64,000 nt of DNA from contig NZ_MKSQ01000019.1 of assembly GCF_001898115.1 (NCBI RefSeq), forward strand, positions 24,047 through 88,046. Reading direction: 5' to 3'. A program made the translations under genes and the position numbers. The notes under the pieces were generated by a model. That model had not been told where the DNA came from, did not search any database, and was given only the letters and a program-made list of their open reading frames with translations. The DNA is from Allobosea sp. 67-29. GTDB lineage: Bacteria; Pseudomonadota; Alphaproteobacteria; Rhizobiales; Beijerinckiaceae. Below, in pieces: positions 7,779 to 15,635 of the stretch (positions are counted from its first letter, which is position 1; each line of letters starts with the position of its first letter).

Positions 7779-8485
7779 GGATTCAGCCTTTCCATGGTGG
7801 AGGAGCGGGTGAGGGTTTCGAGGTCGCGGCCGAAGCGCAGCAGGGACTCGGTGCTGGGGAGATCGGGGCCGGCCAGCGCGGCGAGCAGCTCCGCACGCAG
7901 GGACGCGGAGCCGGGGCGCCGATTGACGAAGGCGATGCCGTGGGAAACGGCGGTACGGCCGCGGCCGATCTGGCGCGCGATCGCCTTGGGTTCCGCCGCC
8001 GCCGCAATGCCGGCGAGCCAGGAGAAGCAGTGGCGGGCCCGGGCGGCTCGCAGGCTGCGGCCGGCGCCGGCGAGCTCCTGCCGGCTCAGCCCGAAGGCCA
8101 GGGCTACCGCCATCATGCAGTCTGCCAGCGGCACCGGCGCGCAGATCGCGGTCACGACTGGATACGGGGAGAGCAGGGCGGCGACATCGCGGGCGACGTC
8201 GTCGTCGGGGCGGCCGAGATCGACCCCGCGCGCCGAGATCCGGCGCCGTGCGGTGAAGCAGGCCTCGTTGACGAACGCCGGGGTGACGCCGAGCCAAGCC
8301 GCGATGTCGAGCGACTTCAGCCCGGCGACATCGCGCATCAGCCAGGCGCAAAGCCGGCGCAGCCAGAGAACGTCGGACTGGAATTCCTGCTGGCGCAACC
8401 GGTCTTCCGCGACGCCGGTGACGCGGGCGGCAAGCGCTGTCATCGATCCGGCTGCCGTCACGAATTCGCGGGAGAACACCTTCAT
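7775..8485 (-). CDS. DnaA domain IV-like helix-turn-helix protein
   Basis: A 236-residue protein with two predicted DNA-binding parts. Residues about 55-85 contain LKSLDIAAWLGVTPAFVNEA, a helix-turn-helix. Residues about 145-195 (ARARHCFSWLAGIAAAAEPK, then IARQIGRGRTAVSHGIAFV) resemble the C-terminal DnaA-box-binding domain of DnaA in length and in the RGRTAVSHG stretch, which corresponds to DnaA's GGRDHTTVLHA. It lacks any AAA+ ATPase domain, so it cannot be a full initiator. The role (origin recognition or replication control) is inferred. Its N terminus (FSREF) matches that of the gene at 8751-10643. Confidence 0.7.
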   Translation of the reverse strand: MKVFSREFVTAAGSMTALAARVTGVAEDRLRQQEFQSDVLWLRRLCAWLMRDVAGLKSLDIAAWLGVTPAFVNEACFTARRRISARGVDLGRPDDDVARDVAALLSPYPVVTAICAPVPLADCMMAVALAFGLSRQELAGAGRSLRAARARHCFSWLAGIAAAAEPKAIARQIGRGRTAVSHGIAFVNRRPGSASLRAELLAALAGPDLPSTESLLRFGRDLETLTRSSTMERLNP

Positions 8486-8751
8486 GCCGGGTCGCCGAGG
8501 CTGACGACGTCCTGAAGCCCGAGACCGATGACGAGCTCGGGATTGGAGCGCAGCTTGACCGCGATCTTATGGGCGAGCCCCAGAGCCTCGCCCTGCCGCC
8601 GGGTCTGGGCGACGACATCCGTGTCGATGCCGTCGCGACCGAGCCGGGCGGAGGCGCATTCCATGATGTTGATGGCGAACATCTCGGTCTGAGCGGCATT
8701 GCCGAGGCGGCGGATCAGCTCGTCGAGCGGCATCGGGGTCGGCGCAGGCAT
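8482..8751 (-). CDS. Small hypothetical phage protein
   Basis: An 89-residue, mainly helical protein with no family I recognise. It contains LDELIRRLGNAAQTEMFAIN and, later, LAHKIAVKLRSNPELVIGLG. Its start (ATG 8751) overlaps the stop of the upstream gene by one base (TGATG), and its stop overlaps the next gene by 4 bases, so it is a coupled member of the leftward operon. Confidence 0.65.
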   Translation of the reverse strand: MPAPTPMPLDELIRRLGNAAQTEMFAINIMECASARLGRDGIDTDVVAQTRRQGEALGLAHKIAVKLRSNPELVIGLGLQDVVSLGDPA

Positions 8752-10643
8752 CAGGCTCTCCTCAACCGGACATCGGCCTTACCGACCCGGACGACTTCGA
8801 CGCCGATCGTGCCGAGATCGGCCTTCCAGTGGCTGAGCTGGGCGAGCACGGCGTCGCCGCTGCGGACCGCGCATTTCTTGGCGACGACGGTGGCGTCGAA
8901 GAGCTCCCCGGCGGCGAGCGTCATCAGCACGGCATTGATCAGCGGGAAGCCCTTGAGGACGCCGGCCGGACCGACGATCCAGCCGCGGTCGACGGCGAGG
9001 ACCTCGCCTTGCTTGAGCAGGACGAGATCGCCGGGATGGTCGACGTCGCGCGCTCGACGCGAGGCGGGGGGCGCGTCCTGAGAAGGCTGGGCAATCGCGG
9101 CCGGCGCCGATTCCAGGGGCGACGCGGCGGTCCGCACGGGCTGCGGCGGCGGTTCGGCTGGTTCCACCGGTTTGAGGCGCTCGGCCTCGGCCTTCAGGCG
9201 GGCTTGATCACCGACACGGATATCGGGGCTGGCCGCCTTCCGCTTCTGGGAGATGATCGCGCCGACATAAGGGGTGCTCTTGCCGACCCGCTCGCCGATC
9301 TCGCTCTGCTTCAGCAGGGTATCGCGCCAGAGCCGCACGATCTCGTCGGTGGCCGTCGGCTGCTGCGCCGCGGCCTTCGCACGGCCGTCGCGCGCCGCCT
9401 TCTCCTCGGCGAGCTTCCGCGCCTTGATCTCGGCGCGGACGGAATCGCCCCGCGATACGCGGGCGTCGCCGAGGCTGCGCGCCGATTTCAGGATCTCCGA
9501 CGCCTTGTATTCCTTCAGTCCGAGCTCGGCGGCGAGATCGCGTTGCGTCCGCTCGGTCGTGTCGTAGAGCTCGATCAACCGCTCATGCAGATCGGGGCGT
9601 CGGTCGGAAGAAGGAGAGGACGAGGAGGCCGGCTCGGCTGGGGGGGTGAAACCGGCCTCCTCTGCGGCACTCTCTCCGCCCGTCGGGGTGCTCGCGCTAT
9701 CGACCCCCTCATCGCCGGTTTCCTCCGCATGAGATGGCGCTGCAGCAACCGGAAAGCCGCCCACCATGCCGTCTGCCGTATCCGGCAAATCCTGCCCGGG
9801 TCCCGCCGGCCTAGCAGCGGTGTCGGCGGGCTCCGGCGCTTCGAGCGTCGTCTCCTGCTGACGGACTGTCCCCTTTTCCTGCGCGTCCTCCTGGACGGCT
9901 GGCGGGGCCGGGAAAGCCGCGACGTCTCCACCCGAGGATTGGGCCTCGGCGTCGCGTTCGGCGCACTCTCTTGCCCCTTCGGGCAAAACATCCGGGACGA
10001 GGTCGGCCCGTCGGCCTTCCTCGTTGAACCCGGCGGGCAGAATGTCGTCGGACTTGCTCGGGAGCGCCGTCGCGCAGTCCTCACCGACCCCGTCTACTGC
10101 CATGGGCGCCTCGGCCGGGGTCTCAGTCCCGGACAAGTTGATGCCGCGCAGCCGATCACCCCGGATGATGCGGGGATCGCCTGCCTTGCGGAATTCATTG
10201 AGAAAGAAGGATACCGAGCCCGGCGTGGATCCCGTCAATTCGGCGAGCCGGCCATTCCGGAGCGCGGTCGAGCCGTAGAGGTTGGCGATCTTCTCCCGCT
10301 TCTCCGACGGCTGCAGCGCTTCTTCGATCGTGAGCAGACCGCCGAGGCTGATTTCGTCGTTCCTGAGGAACTGCACGATCGGCTGGCCGATATCGATGTC
10401 CATACGCGCATGGCGTTCTGCCTCACGCGCCATCTCGGTCGAGACGACGACATGATCCGCGGCGCGCATCCGATCGACGATGTCGGCGACCGAGGCCGGC
10501 GCTGCAGGCGGCCCCGGCAGAGGAGCGCCGTCCAGGACGTGCAGCAGTGTCTGCGTCGCCGACAGCCCGGCCCGGGAGCCGAGATCGACCAGGCGGGCGA
10601 GCATGGCGCCGGCGCCGGCGAATTCGCGGGAGAGCGCCGTCAT
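8751..10643 (-). CDS. Multi-helix-turn-helix phage regulator
   Basis: A 630-residue protein with several DNA-binding units joined by low-complexity linkers. The N-terminal block (to about residue 165) contains IANLYGSTALRNGRLAELTG and a following GSVSFFLNEFRKAGDPRIIRG. Residues about 170-360 are acidic and Pro/Ala-rich. Two more helix-turn-helix units lie near residue 395 (QRDLAAELGLKEYKASEIL) and residue 465 (QSEIGERVGKSTPYVGAIIS). The last 90 residues form a compact conserved-looking domain beginning HPGDLVLLKQGEVLAVDRG. I start at ATG 10643 (MTALSREF), which overlaps the GcrA-family gene's stop by 4 bases. A regulatory or replication role is likely; the family is not recognised. Confidence 0.75.
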   Translation of the reverse strand: MTALSREFAGAGAMLARLVDLGSRAGLSATQTLLHVLDGAPLPGPPAAPASVADIVDRMRAADHVVVSTEMAREAERHARMDIDIGQPIVQFLRNDEISLGGLLTIEEALQPSEKREKIANLYGSTALRNGRLAELTGSTPGSVSFFLNEFRKAGDPRIIRGDRLRGINLSGTETPAEAPMAVDGVGEDCATALPSKSDDILPAGFNEEGRRADLVPDVLPEGARECAERDAEAQSSGGDVAAFPAPPAVQEDAQEKGTVRQQETTLEAPEPADTAARPAGPGQDLPDTADGMVGGFPVAAAPSHAEETGDEGVDSASTPTGGESAAEEAGFTPPAEPASSSSPSSDRRPDLHERLIELYDTTERTQRDLAAELGLKEYKASEILKSARSLGDARVSRGDSVRAEIKARKLAEEKAARDGRAKAAAQQPTATDEIVRLWRDTLLKQSEIGERVGKSTPYVGAIISQKRKAASPDIRVGDQARLKAEAERLKPVEPAEPPPQPVRTAASPLESAPAAIAQPSQDAPPASRRARDVDHPGDLVLLKQGEVLAVDRGWIVGPAGVLKGFPLINAVLMTLAAGELFDATVVAKKCAVRSGDAVLAQLSHWKADLGTIGVEVVRVGKADVRLRRA

Positions 10644-11275
10644 GCTGCCCTCATCGACTTGTCGAGCTTGGCCAGCGCCTTCGGATCGAGCTTCCGCGCC
10701 TGGTTCGGCGAGTAGACCAGGGGCTTGCAGCTCCGGCACCAGGATGTCGGCTCAGCGCCGGAAGCGCCGGGCCGGAAGGTCACCGGCCGCCCGCAGACCC
10801 GCTTCTCCCAGGGCCCGGCCTGATCCCAGCCCGGCAGCGGCATCGCGCATTGCAGGAAGCCGCGCTCGAGGAAGAGAACCCCGGGATTGTCGCCGGCGGG
10901 CTCGGCAGCCGTTTCAGCGGTCTCGGCGAAGCCCGCCATGGCTTGGGCCGCGTGGTTCCGCCCGGCCTCGGCCCTGATCTCGGCACGGCGGCGCTGTAGT
11001 TCGGCCGCGACTGCTCTGGCGTCCGGCTTGGGCGGCTCTGCCGCGCGGGCCTTGCGGCGCTCGGCGGCTTCCGATTTCTGGCGGGCCAGCGCCTCGTCCT
11101 GTCCACGGAAGGCGATGCCCTTGCGGTTCGCCCGCCCGAGCACGGCCATGCGGGAGCGGTTCACGCCGAACAGGTCGCCGAGCAGGATGGAGGCTGCGGC
11201 CGCGCTCTGCCCCTGCTCGGCGCAGCGCCGTAGCAGGTCGTCCTCTTCCGGTGTCCACTGGTCCTTGAACGCCAT
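10640..11275 (-). CDS. GcrA-family cell-cycle regulator homologue
   Basis: A 211-residue protein whose N terminus (WTPEEDDLLRRCAEQGQSAA, then FGVNRSRMAVLGRANRKGI) matches the GcrA pattern of an SANT/Myb-like helix-turn-helix. The C terminus has the expected cysteine-rich end: QCAMPLPGW, VCGRPVTF and SWCRSCKPLVYSP. In Caulobacter, GcrA binds sigma70 and GANTC-methylated promoters with CcrM-dependent methylation. Phage-borne homologues are plausible hijackers of that circuit, but nothing here shows it. A helical, Ala/Arg-rich linker of about 80 residues separates the two parts. ATG 11275 is the start that begins the domain. Confidence 0.82.
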   Translation of the reverse strand: MAFKDQWTPEEDDLLRRCAEQGQSAAAASILLGDLFGVNRSRMAVLGRANRKGIAFRGQDEALARQKSEAAERRKARAAEPPKPDARAVAAELQRRRAEIRAEAGRNHAAQAMAGFAETAETAAEPAGDNPGVLFLERGFLQCAMPLPGWDQAGPWEKRVCGRPVTFRPGASGAEPTSWCRSCKPLVYSPNQARKLDPKALAKLDKSMRAA

Positions 11276-11277
11276 GG

Positions 11278-11451
11278 TCAGCCCCTGTCGCGGTTGGAGA
11301 AGGCTCCGGCGCGTGCGAGCCAGAGCCGGTAGCGGGCGGCGGCGTCCTCGGCCGCGTCCTGCCTGCCTTGCCAGGCGGAGAGCCAGTACGAGGCCCGCCA
11401 TGCGCAGAACCAGCCGCAGAGGCCGGCGAAGTGCCGCATCGGGCCGCGCAT
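11278..11451 (-). CDS. Small hypothetical protein (57 aa)
   Basis: A 57-residue Trp- and Ala-rich protein (MRGPMRHFAGLCGWFCAWRA and onward). It is kept because its ATG (11451-11449) overlaps the stop of the upstream gene in a TGATG junction and it ends two bases before the GcrA-family start, exactly filling the gap. No family or function is recognised. Its middle is aromatic but too charged overall for a confident membrane call. Confidence 0.5.
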   Translation of the reverse strand: MRGPMRHFAGLCGWFCAWRASYWLSAWQGRQDAAEDAAARYRLWLARAGAFSNRDRG

Positions 11452-11975
11452 CAGAGCCGGCTCCGCGCGATCTCCGTGTCCAGCTCGGCACGCAGCGCCT
11501 GCAGGCGGGCGCCCAGCCTGTCGGCCCGCTCGACGGCGATCAGCTTGTCGAGCCAGCCCGGAAGCCCGACGGGCGAGGGCCCATAGAGCGCCTGCAGCAG
11601 CTCGGGGCCGTAGCAGGTCGCCAGCCACAGCATGGCGATGCCACTCGGCGCCGATCGGCGCTTCAGCCATTTCCGGACCTGCTCCGCCGAGATCTGGCCG
11701 CGGCAGCGCGCCGCTACGGCATCGGCGGTCTTCAGCGGGTGCTTCCGCCGCAGGAAATCGGAGAGGTGGTCGAGCCAGTCCGGGGCGACGAAGCCGAGGC
11801 GGCTGGACAGATGTCCGGATTCCGGGGCCCGCGGTTCGCGGTTCGGGGAAACCTCTCCGGTCGGCAGCTGCCAGGAAGGGTCATCGATCGCCACCGCCCC
11901 CTGGAGCCCCAAGCTCATGTCCATCGTCTCAGCCCTCGTCTCAAATTCCGGTCCGGCGTCAGCCCGGATCGTCAT
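11451..11975 (-). CDS. Hypothetical phage protein
   Basis: A 174-residue protein without a recognised family. Residues about 60-130 are helical and contain WLDHLSDFLRRKHPLKTADA and QISAEQVRKWLKRRSAPSG, which looks like a degenerate helix-turn-helix of the kind found next to Cro in this class of phage. The C terminus is a predicted coiled coil (ERADRLGARLQALRAELDTE). It overlaps the Cro-like gene by 4 bases, so it is expressed with it. Confidence 0.65.
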   Translation of the reverse strand: MTIRADAGPEFETRAETMDMSLGLQGAVAIDDPSWQLPTGEVSPNREPRAPESGHLSSRLGFVAPDWLDHLSDFLRRKHPLKTADAVAARCRGQISAEQVRKWLKRRSAPSGIAMLWLATCYGPELLQALYGPSPVGLPGWLDKLIAVERADRLGARLQALRAELDTEIARSRL

Positions 11976-12226
11976 GCAGCAGCGGTTTCGGCCGCGCGCC
12001 TGGCCTCGGCCTTATCGGCCCGCCAGCGCGCGAAATCGGAAGCGTCGACGCAGAGCCCGGCATCGGCCGCGGCTGTCTCCAGCGCCGGCCAGTGCTCCGG
12101 AGCGATCGAGTCGCGGGACGACATCACCGTCAGGTGCTCGCGCCGCAGACCGGTTTTGTCCGCCGCCTTCGCGGGTCCGCCGAGAGCCAGGATCAGCTCC
12201 CGGAAGCATGTCGGTGTCGGCGTCAT
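11972..12226 (-). CDS. Cro/YdaS-like repressor
   Basis: An 84-residue protein with a short helix-turn-helix: FRELILALGGPAKAADKTGL, then the segment ending SIAPEHWPALETAAADAGL. The GGPAKAA and xIxPEHWPAL signatures match the Cro-like (YdaS or carph-isopro) domain proteins of lambdoid and other temperate phages. It is the first gene of the leftward operon and divergent from the CI-type repressor at 12,323; the shared 96-base intergenic region carries operator-like palindromes. Together they form the expected lysis-lysogeny switch. The downstream genes appear to be the early leftward module. Confidence 0.75.
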   Translation of the reverse strand: MTPTPTCFRELILALGGPAKAADKTGLRREHLTVMSSRDSIAPEHWPALETAAADAGLCVDASDFARWRADKAEARRAAETAAA

Positions 12227-12256
12227 CGCTCATCCGAAACTGCGTCGATGAGGAGT

Positions 12257-12299
12257 GACTACAAAATGCGCTCAGATTCGTCAATCACCAAATGTAATC
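12257..12299. promoter_or_regulatory. Repressor/Cro intergenic operator-like sites
   Basis: Two 17-bp imperfect palindromes lie between the divergent repressor and Cro genes: GACTACAAAATGCGCTC at 12,257-12,273 and, on the other strand, GATTACATTTGGTGATT at 12,299-12,283. Both align with the better palindrome GATTGCATTATGTAATC at 13,449-13,465 under a consensus close to GAYTACATTATGTRATC. Binding by the S24 repressor or Cro is inferred from position. Confidence 0.5.
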
Positions 12300-12322
12300 A
12301 CGTCGCGCGTATCAGATTGTGC

Positions 12323-12958
12323 ATGGCAACAAACCCGGACTGGTCGACCCAGTCCGCCCGGCTGCGCTGGGCACGCGAGACTTCAGGGCTGGGGTCGGCG
12401 CGACAGGTGGCCGCCGATCGCGGCTGGCCGAGCTCGACCTACATCACGCATGAGAACGGCAGCCGGCTGAAGAAGGGCCTCTCCGAGGAGGATGCCCGCA
12501 AATACGCCCGCGCCTTCCGGGTCGATCTGGCCTGGCTGATGACGGGGGCCGGTGAGCCGCGGCGGACCGCCGAACCCGGCGAGGTCGTCGCGACCATCAT
12601 GGGGCGGGTCGGTGCCGGGGCCCGGGTCATGGTCGAGGATCATGCGGATGCCTGGCCGGTGGTCGGCATCCCGCTCGAGATCGCCGAGACCTGCGAGCTC
12701 TATGAGATTACAGGCTCCAGCATGCTGCCGCTGTTTCACGACGGCGACGTGCTCGCCGTCGAACGCCGCTATCTCACACCGCAGCAGCTCATTGGCCGGA
12801 TGGCGCTCGTCGTGCTGGCTGACGGCACCCGGCTGATCAAGACGATCAAGCGCGGGCCCGACGGGCTTTTCAACCTGACAAGCCTAAATTTCGAGGACAT
12901 CGACGAGGTCGAGATCGTCTCGGCCGGGCGCATCGCGTGGGTGAAGTTCGCCGGCTAG
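12323..12958 (+). CDS. CI-like phage repressor with S24 (LexA-type) peptidase domain
   Basis: A 211-residue protein. The N-terminal 65 residues are a lambda-repressor-type helix-turn-helix (ARLRWARETSG, then QVAADRGWPSSTYITHENGS). The C-terminal half is an S24 peptidase: the catalytic serine lies in EITGSSMLPLFHDGD and the catalytic lysine in GTRLIKTIKRG, both in the normal spacing. Such repressors hold the prophage silent and self-cleave at an Ala/Gly-Gly-type site with activated RecA; VGAGA near residue 98 is a possible cleavage region. It is divergent from the Cro-like gene and converges with 12,955-13,380, overlapping its stop by 4 bases. Confidence 0.9.
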   Translation: MATNPDWSTQSARLRWARETSGLGSARQVAADRGWPSSTYITHENGSRLKKGLSEEDARKYARAFRVDLAWLMTGAGEPRRTAEPGEVVATIMGRVGAGARVMVEDHADAWPVVGIPLEIAETCELYEITGSSMLPLFHDGDVLAVERRYLTPQQLIGRMALVVLADGTRLIKTIKRGPDGLFNLTSLNFEDIDEVEIVSAGRIAWVKFAG

Positions 12959-13380
12959 GGCCGCGCCATCTCGATCACGCCGGCCTGCAGGGTGACGCGC
13001 TGCACGGATCCTTCGTCCGTATCCACCATCTCCTGCGCGACAGCCCTGACCTCGACGAGCGCGTTCACCCGGCATCGGCGGGCTGCCAGATTCGCGGTGC
13101 CCTTGCAGGGGCCGATCAGGCTTTCGGCGATGGATTGATCGGTCAGCGGGCCGAGCGCGGTAGCCTGTATCACCAGGACCTGACCGTCGAGGCGCGTGGC
13201 GCACAGAAAACCGTCGCCGGGATCGACGCAGCCGATCGACGTAACGCGGACATGCTTTCCGATGAAGGCGTGCGGGTCTTTCAGGAAGGCGCGACCATCC
13301 GGCACCCTCGTCGACTCAGCCATGGCCGGCATCGCGAGCAACGCCAGCGCTGCTGCTGACGCGAATCGGATCCGCCCCAT
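12955..13380 (-). CDS. Secreted hypothetical protein
   Basis: A 141-residue protein with a classical signal peptide (MGRIRFASAAALALLAMPAMA, predicted cleavage before Glu). The mature part of about 120 residues has four cysteines (GCVDPG, FLCAT, GPCKG, RRCRV), suggesting disulfides in the periplasm, and short beta-strand-like segments (HVRVTSIGCV, GQVLVIQATAL) resembling an OB-fold. It converges with the repressor gene, overlapping it by 4 bases, and faces the rightward operon across a promoter region. It could be a lysogenic-conversion gene; no function is recognised. Confidence 0.7.
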   Translation of the reverse strand: MGRIRFASAAALALLAMPAMAESTRVPDGRAFLKDPHAFIGKHVRVTSIGCVDPGDGFLCATRLDGQVLVIQATALGPLTDQSIAESLIGPCKGTANLAARRCRVNALVEVRAVAQEMVDTDEGSVQRVTLQAGVIEMARP

Positions 13381-13436
13381 TTATGCTTCCTCCAGTCCGC
13401 GCGACAGCATAACGGGCCGGTGAATACATTTCGTGC

Positions 13437-13465
13437 TTGACGACTGTTGATTGCATTATGTAATC
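13437..13465 (+). promoter_or_regulatory. Rightward operon promoter overlapping an operator palindrome
   Basis: TTGACG (13,437-13,442), a 16-bp spacer and TGTAAT (13,459-13,464) form a sigma70-type promoter pointing at the gene starting at 13,500. The palindrome GATTGCATTATGTAATC (13,449-13,465) overlaps the -10 hexamer and resembles the sites in the repressor/Cro intergenic region. Repression by the CI-like protein is therefore likely. This is the only obvious promoter before the 12.4-kb rightward gene run. Confidence 0.6.
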
Positions 13466-13499
13466 ATCGCGGCATCGAAACGCATCCGGGGCTGATCCG

Positions 13500-13733
13500 A
13501 TGTCGCCTGTCGCTGCCCGCCCGCTTGCCGGGATCATCCGCTTTGAGCCGCCTCCGGCCGCCCCCGCGGCGCCTCTGCAGCCGATCTGCTACCTCCCGAC
13601 TTCTGACGAGATCCGCGCCCATGGCGCCAAGCTGCTGCTCCGCCGTGCGCTGTTGTCCCTGGTGGAGCTCGCCTGCGTCGGCGTCTTCCTCGCCGCGGTC
13701 CTGATCTGGGCCGCACTCGGCGCGGGGGCGTGA
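13500..13733 (+). CDS. Small single-pass membrane protein
   Basis: A 77-residue protein with a proline-rich N-terminal half and one C-terminal membrane helix (LLSLVELACVGVFLAAVLIWAALGAGA). It is the first gene of the rightward run, about 35 bases after the repressed promoter. No function is recognised; a tail-anchored topology is predicted. Confidence 0.65.
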   Translation: MSPVAARPLAGIIRFEPPPAAPAAPLQPICYLPTSDEIRAHGAKLLLRRALLSLVELACVGVFLAAVLIWAALGAGA

Positions 13734-13736
13734 GCG

Positions 13737-14195
13737 ATGGCCAGCCTCGCCCGTTTCGGCCATGACGCCGATCCGGCCCGGGATTTCTGTCTCGAGGTCG
13801 ATTCCATCGCCGCGCAACTGGCCGAAGATCGGCCGCTCACGAATTACCTGCGCGAGCGGATCTCGGCCGCGCTCGACTTCATCGTCGGCGGCGATATCGC
13901 TGCCGTTGCGGCGAAGGCGAAACTGCGCCAGATCGCGGACGGCATCCGCGCGGAGATCGGCGCGATGTCGCGCGAGCTCGGCTCCGGCTCCATCACCCTC
14001 ACGGCGCCGAACGGCGCGATCTATCACCTGACGCTGGAAGGTGACGATCTCTGGGTGCACCTCGAGGCCGCGCCCGGACAATCCGCCCGTATCGACTATG
14101 AGGCCAATGCCGGCAACGAAGGCTGGCTCCGGCCGCAGCAGCGTCCCGCGCTGCGTTCGACGATGCCGATACGGCGGGCGAGGGCGGCAGCATGA
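13737..14195 (+). CDS. Hypothetical phage protein
   Basis: A 152-residue protein with a helical N-terminal half (FCLEVDSIAAQLAEDRPLTN, then LRERISAALDFIVGGDIAA) and a beta-rich C-terminal part (SGSITLTAPNGAIYHLTLEG, then DDLWVHLEAAPGQ). Its stop overlaps the next gene's start by 4 bases. I do not recognise a family. Confidence 0.65.
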   Translation: MASLARFGHDADPARDFCLEVDSIAAQLAEDRPLTNYLRERISAALDFIVGGDIAAVAAKAKLRQIADGIRAEIGAMSRELGSGSITLTAPNGAIYHLTLEGDDLWVHLEAAPGQSARIDYEANAGNEGWLRPQQRPALRSTMPIRRARAAA

Positions 14196-14458
14196 TGTCG
14201 GCGTTCGTCATCGGCGCCGGAGTCGGGCTGCTGCTCGTCCTGATCGTGTGGATCGACCGGGCGCATGCCCGGACCTGGCGCCAGCGTCAGCTGCTCAACG
14301 ACTACATCTACGACCAACGCGATTGGTGGCGGCTCTGGAACGAGCTCGACCAGGTTCCCTATGAGCGGCACTTCCGGGCCGTTTTGCTCGGCCGCGACCC
14401 GGCCGGGCTCTACTCGGCGCAGCTTGCCACTGCTCTGGCCGGCGAGGTGGCGCGATGA
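14192..14458 (+). CDS. Small membrane-anchored hypothetical protein
   Basis: An 88-residue protein with one N-terminal membrane helix (MSAFVIGAGVGLLLVLIVWI) followed by a basic stretch (DRAHARTWRQRQ), so the C-terminal 60 residues should face the cytoplasm. That part is Trp- and Tyr-rich (YIYDQRDWWRLWNELDQVPY). It is coupled to both neighbours by 4-base overlaps. Function unknown. Confidence 0.65.
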   Translation: MMSAFVIGAGVGLLLVLIVWIDRAHARTWRQRQLLNDYIYDQRDWWRLWNELDQVPYERHFRAVLLGRDPAGLYSAQLATALAGEVAR

Positions 14459-14868
14459 CGGCTTCGCTCGATGCATCGGTCCGGCTGCCGCTGACGGATC
14501 TCGACGACGCCGCGCAGGTTGCCGCGCAGCGTCTGCGCCTGGTGGCGGCGGCGCCGGAGCTCGACGGCATCGTCACGGTGACGGCGGCCCAACGCCTGGA
14601 GCGCGCGGTCGAAGCCGATCGCCAACGCCGGGCCGAGCAGATGCTGGCCGGCTGCGGCGGGGATGTCGGCTTCGGCGCCTTCCACAACCGGTTGCGGATC
14701 CTGCTCTCGATCGACCGGCACGAGCTTGTCGAAGCCGGCGTGCTCGACACCCAGGACCTGCTGGGCTGGTCGCAGTTCCAGCACGACCCCTTCCGCGCCT
14801 TCCTCCGCCTCGATACGCGCCGGGCCTCGGCGCTTTGGGGCCTCGTCCAGTCCAGGGAGACCCGGTGA
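14455..14868 (+). CDS. Hypothetical phage protein upstream of methyltransferase
   Basis: A 137-residue, mostly helical protein (AAQRLERAVEADRQRRAEQM and LRILLSIDRHELVEAGVLDT). It shares a TGATG junction with the DNA methyltransferase gene downstream, so the two are probably made together; whether they interact is unknown. No family is recognised. Confidence 0.6.
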   Translation: MTASLDASVRLPLTDLDDAAQVAAQRLRLVAAAPELDGIVTVTAAQRLERAVEADRQRRAEQMLAGCGGDVGFGAFHNRLRILLSIDRHELVEAGVLDTQDLLGWSQFQHDPFRAFLRLDTRRASALWGLVQSRETR

Positions 14869-15635
14869 TGCGTGCGATCCCGGCCGAAGTTCTCGCCGAG
14901 CTCGACAAGTCCGTCTGCGCCGGCAATTCGCTGACCCTGACCGGCCGGATCGAGCCCAAGCTCTACCGGGCCGTCAACAAGGTCGTCGAGGCCGCCGGCG
15001 GCAAATGGAACCGCAAGGCGGGCTGCCATGTGTTCGACGGCGACGCCGGCGAGGCAATCGAGCAGGTCATCCTGAGCGGGGGCGTCGGCCGGAAGCAGGA
15101 GCTCGGGCAGTTCGACACGCCTCCGGAAATCGCGGCGCGGGTCGCCGCGCTGGCGGAGATCGAGCCCGGAATGCGGGTGCTGGAACCCAGCGCCGGCATC
15201 GGGTGCCTTGCCTTGCCGGCACTGCGCGCCGGCGCCCAGGTCCTCGCGGTCGAGATCGACCCGAAGCGGTCTCTCAGGCTGGTGAGCGAACTGACCGGCC
15301 ACGACGCCATGGTCCTGGAGGGCGACTTCCTCGCCTTCGCGGCGGCCGGCCAGATCGGCGTCTTCGATCGGGTGGTGATGAACCCGCCCTTCGCGCGGCA
15401 GGCCGATATCGACCATGTCATGGCGGCGGAGCGTCGCATGAAGCCGGGCGGCGTCCTCGTCGCGGTGATGTCGGCGGGCATCGTCTTCAGGACCAACTCG
15501 AAGACCTTCTTCTTCCGGCAGTGGCTCGCCGATCGCGGCGACCTCGTCGAACACCTGCCCGCCGATTCCTTCAAGGCGTCGGGCACGAGCGTAAGTGCCT
15601 GCATCGTCAAGCTGTCGGCGCGAGGCAGCCGATGA
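14868..15635 (+). CDS. Class I SAM-dependent DNA methyltransferase (N6-adenine type)
   Basis: A 255-residue protein. Residues about 75-110 hold the SAM-binding motif I (MRVLEPSAGIGCLALPALRA) followed by VLAVEIDPKR. The catalytic motif IV is MNPPFAR near residue 170, typical of amino-methyltransferases acting on adenine (N/D-PP-Y/F). An N-terminal 75-residue extension (SLTLTGRIEPKLYRAVNKVV) probably helps target DNA. There is no companion restriction endonuclease next to it, so it is likely an orphan phage enzyme protecting its own DNA or tuning host methylation. Recognition sequence unknown. It is coupled to both neighbours. Confidence 0.85.
   Translation: MRAIPAEVLAELDKSVCAGNSLTLTGRIEPKLYRAVNKVVEAAGGKWNRKAGCHVFDGDAGEAIEQVILSGGVGRKQELGQFDTPPEIAARVAALAEIEPGMRVLEPSAGIGCLALPALRAGAQVLAVEIDPKRSLRLVSELTGHDAMVLEGDFLAFAAAGQIGVFDRVVMNPPFARQADIDHVMAAERRMKPGGVLVAVMSAGIVFRTNSKTFFFRQWLADRGDLVEHLPADSFKASGTSVSACIVKLSARGSR

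Noticed and set aside
8829..10715. A 628-codon rightward open frame
   Set aside because: Antisense shadow of the multi-helix-turn-helix gene, with no ribosome-binding site or domain.
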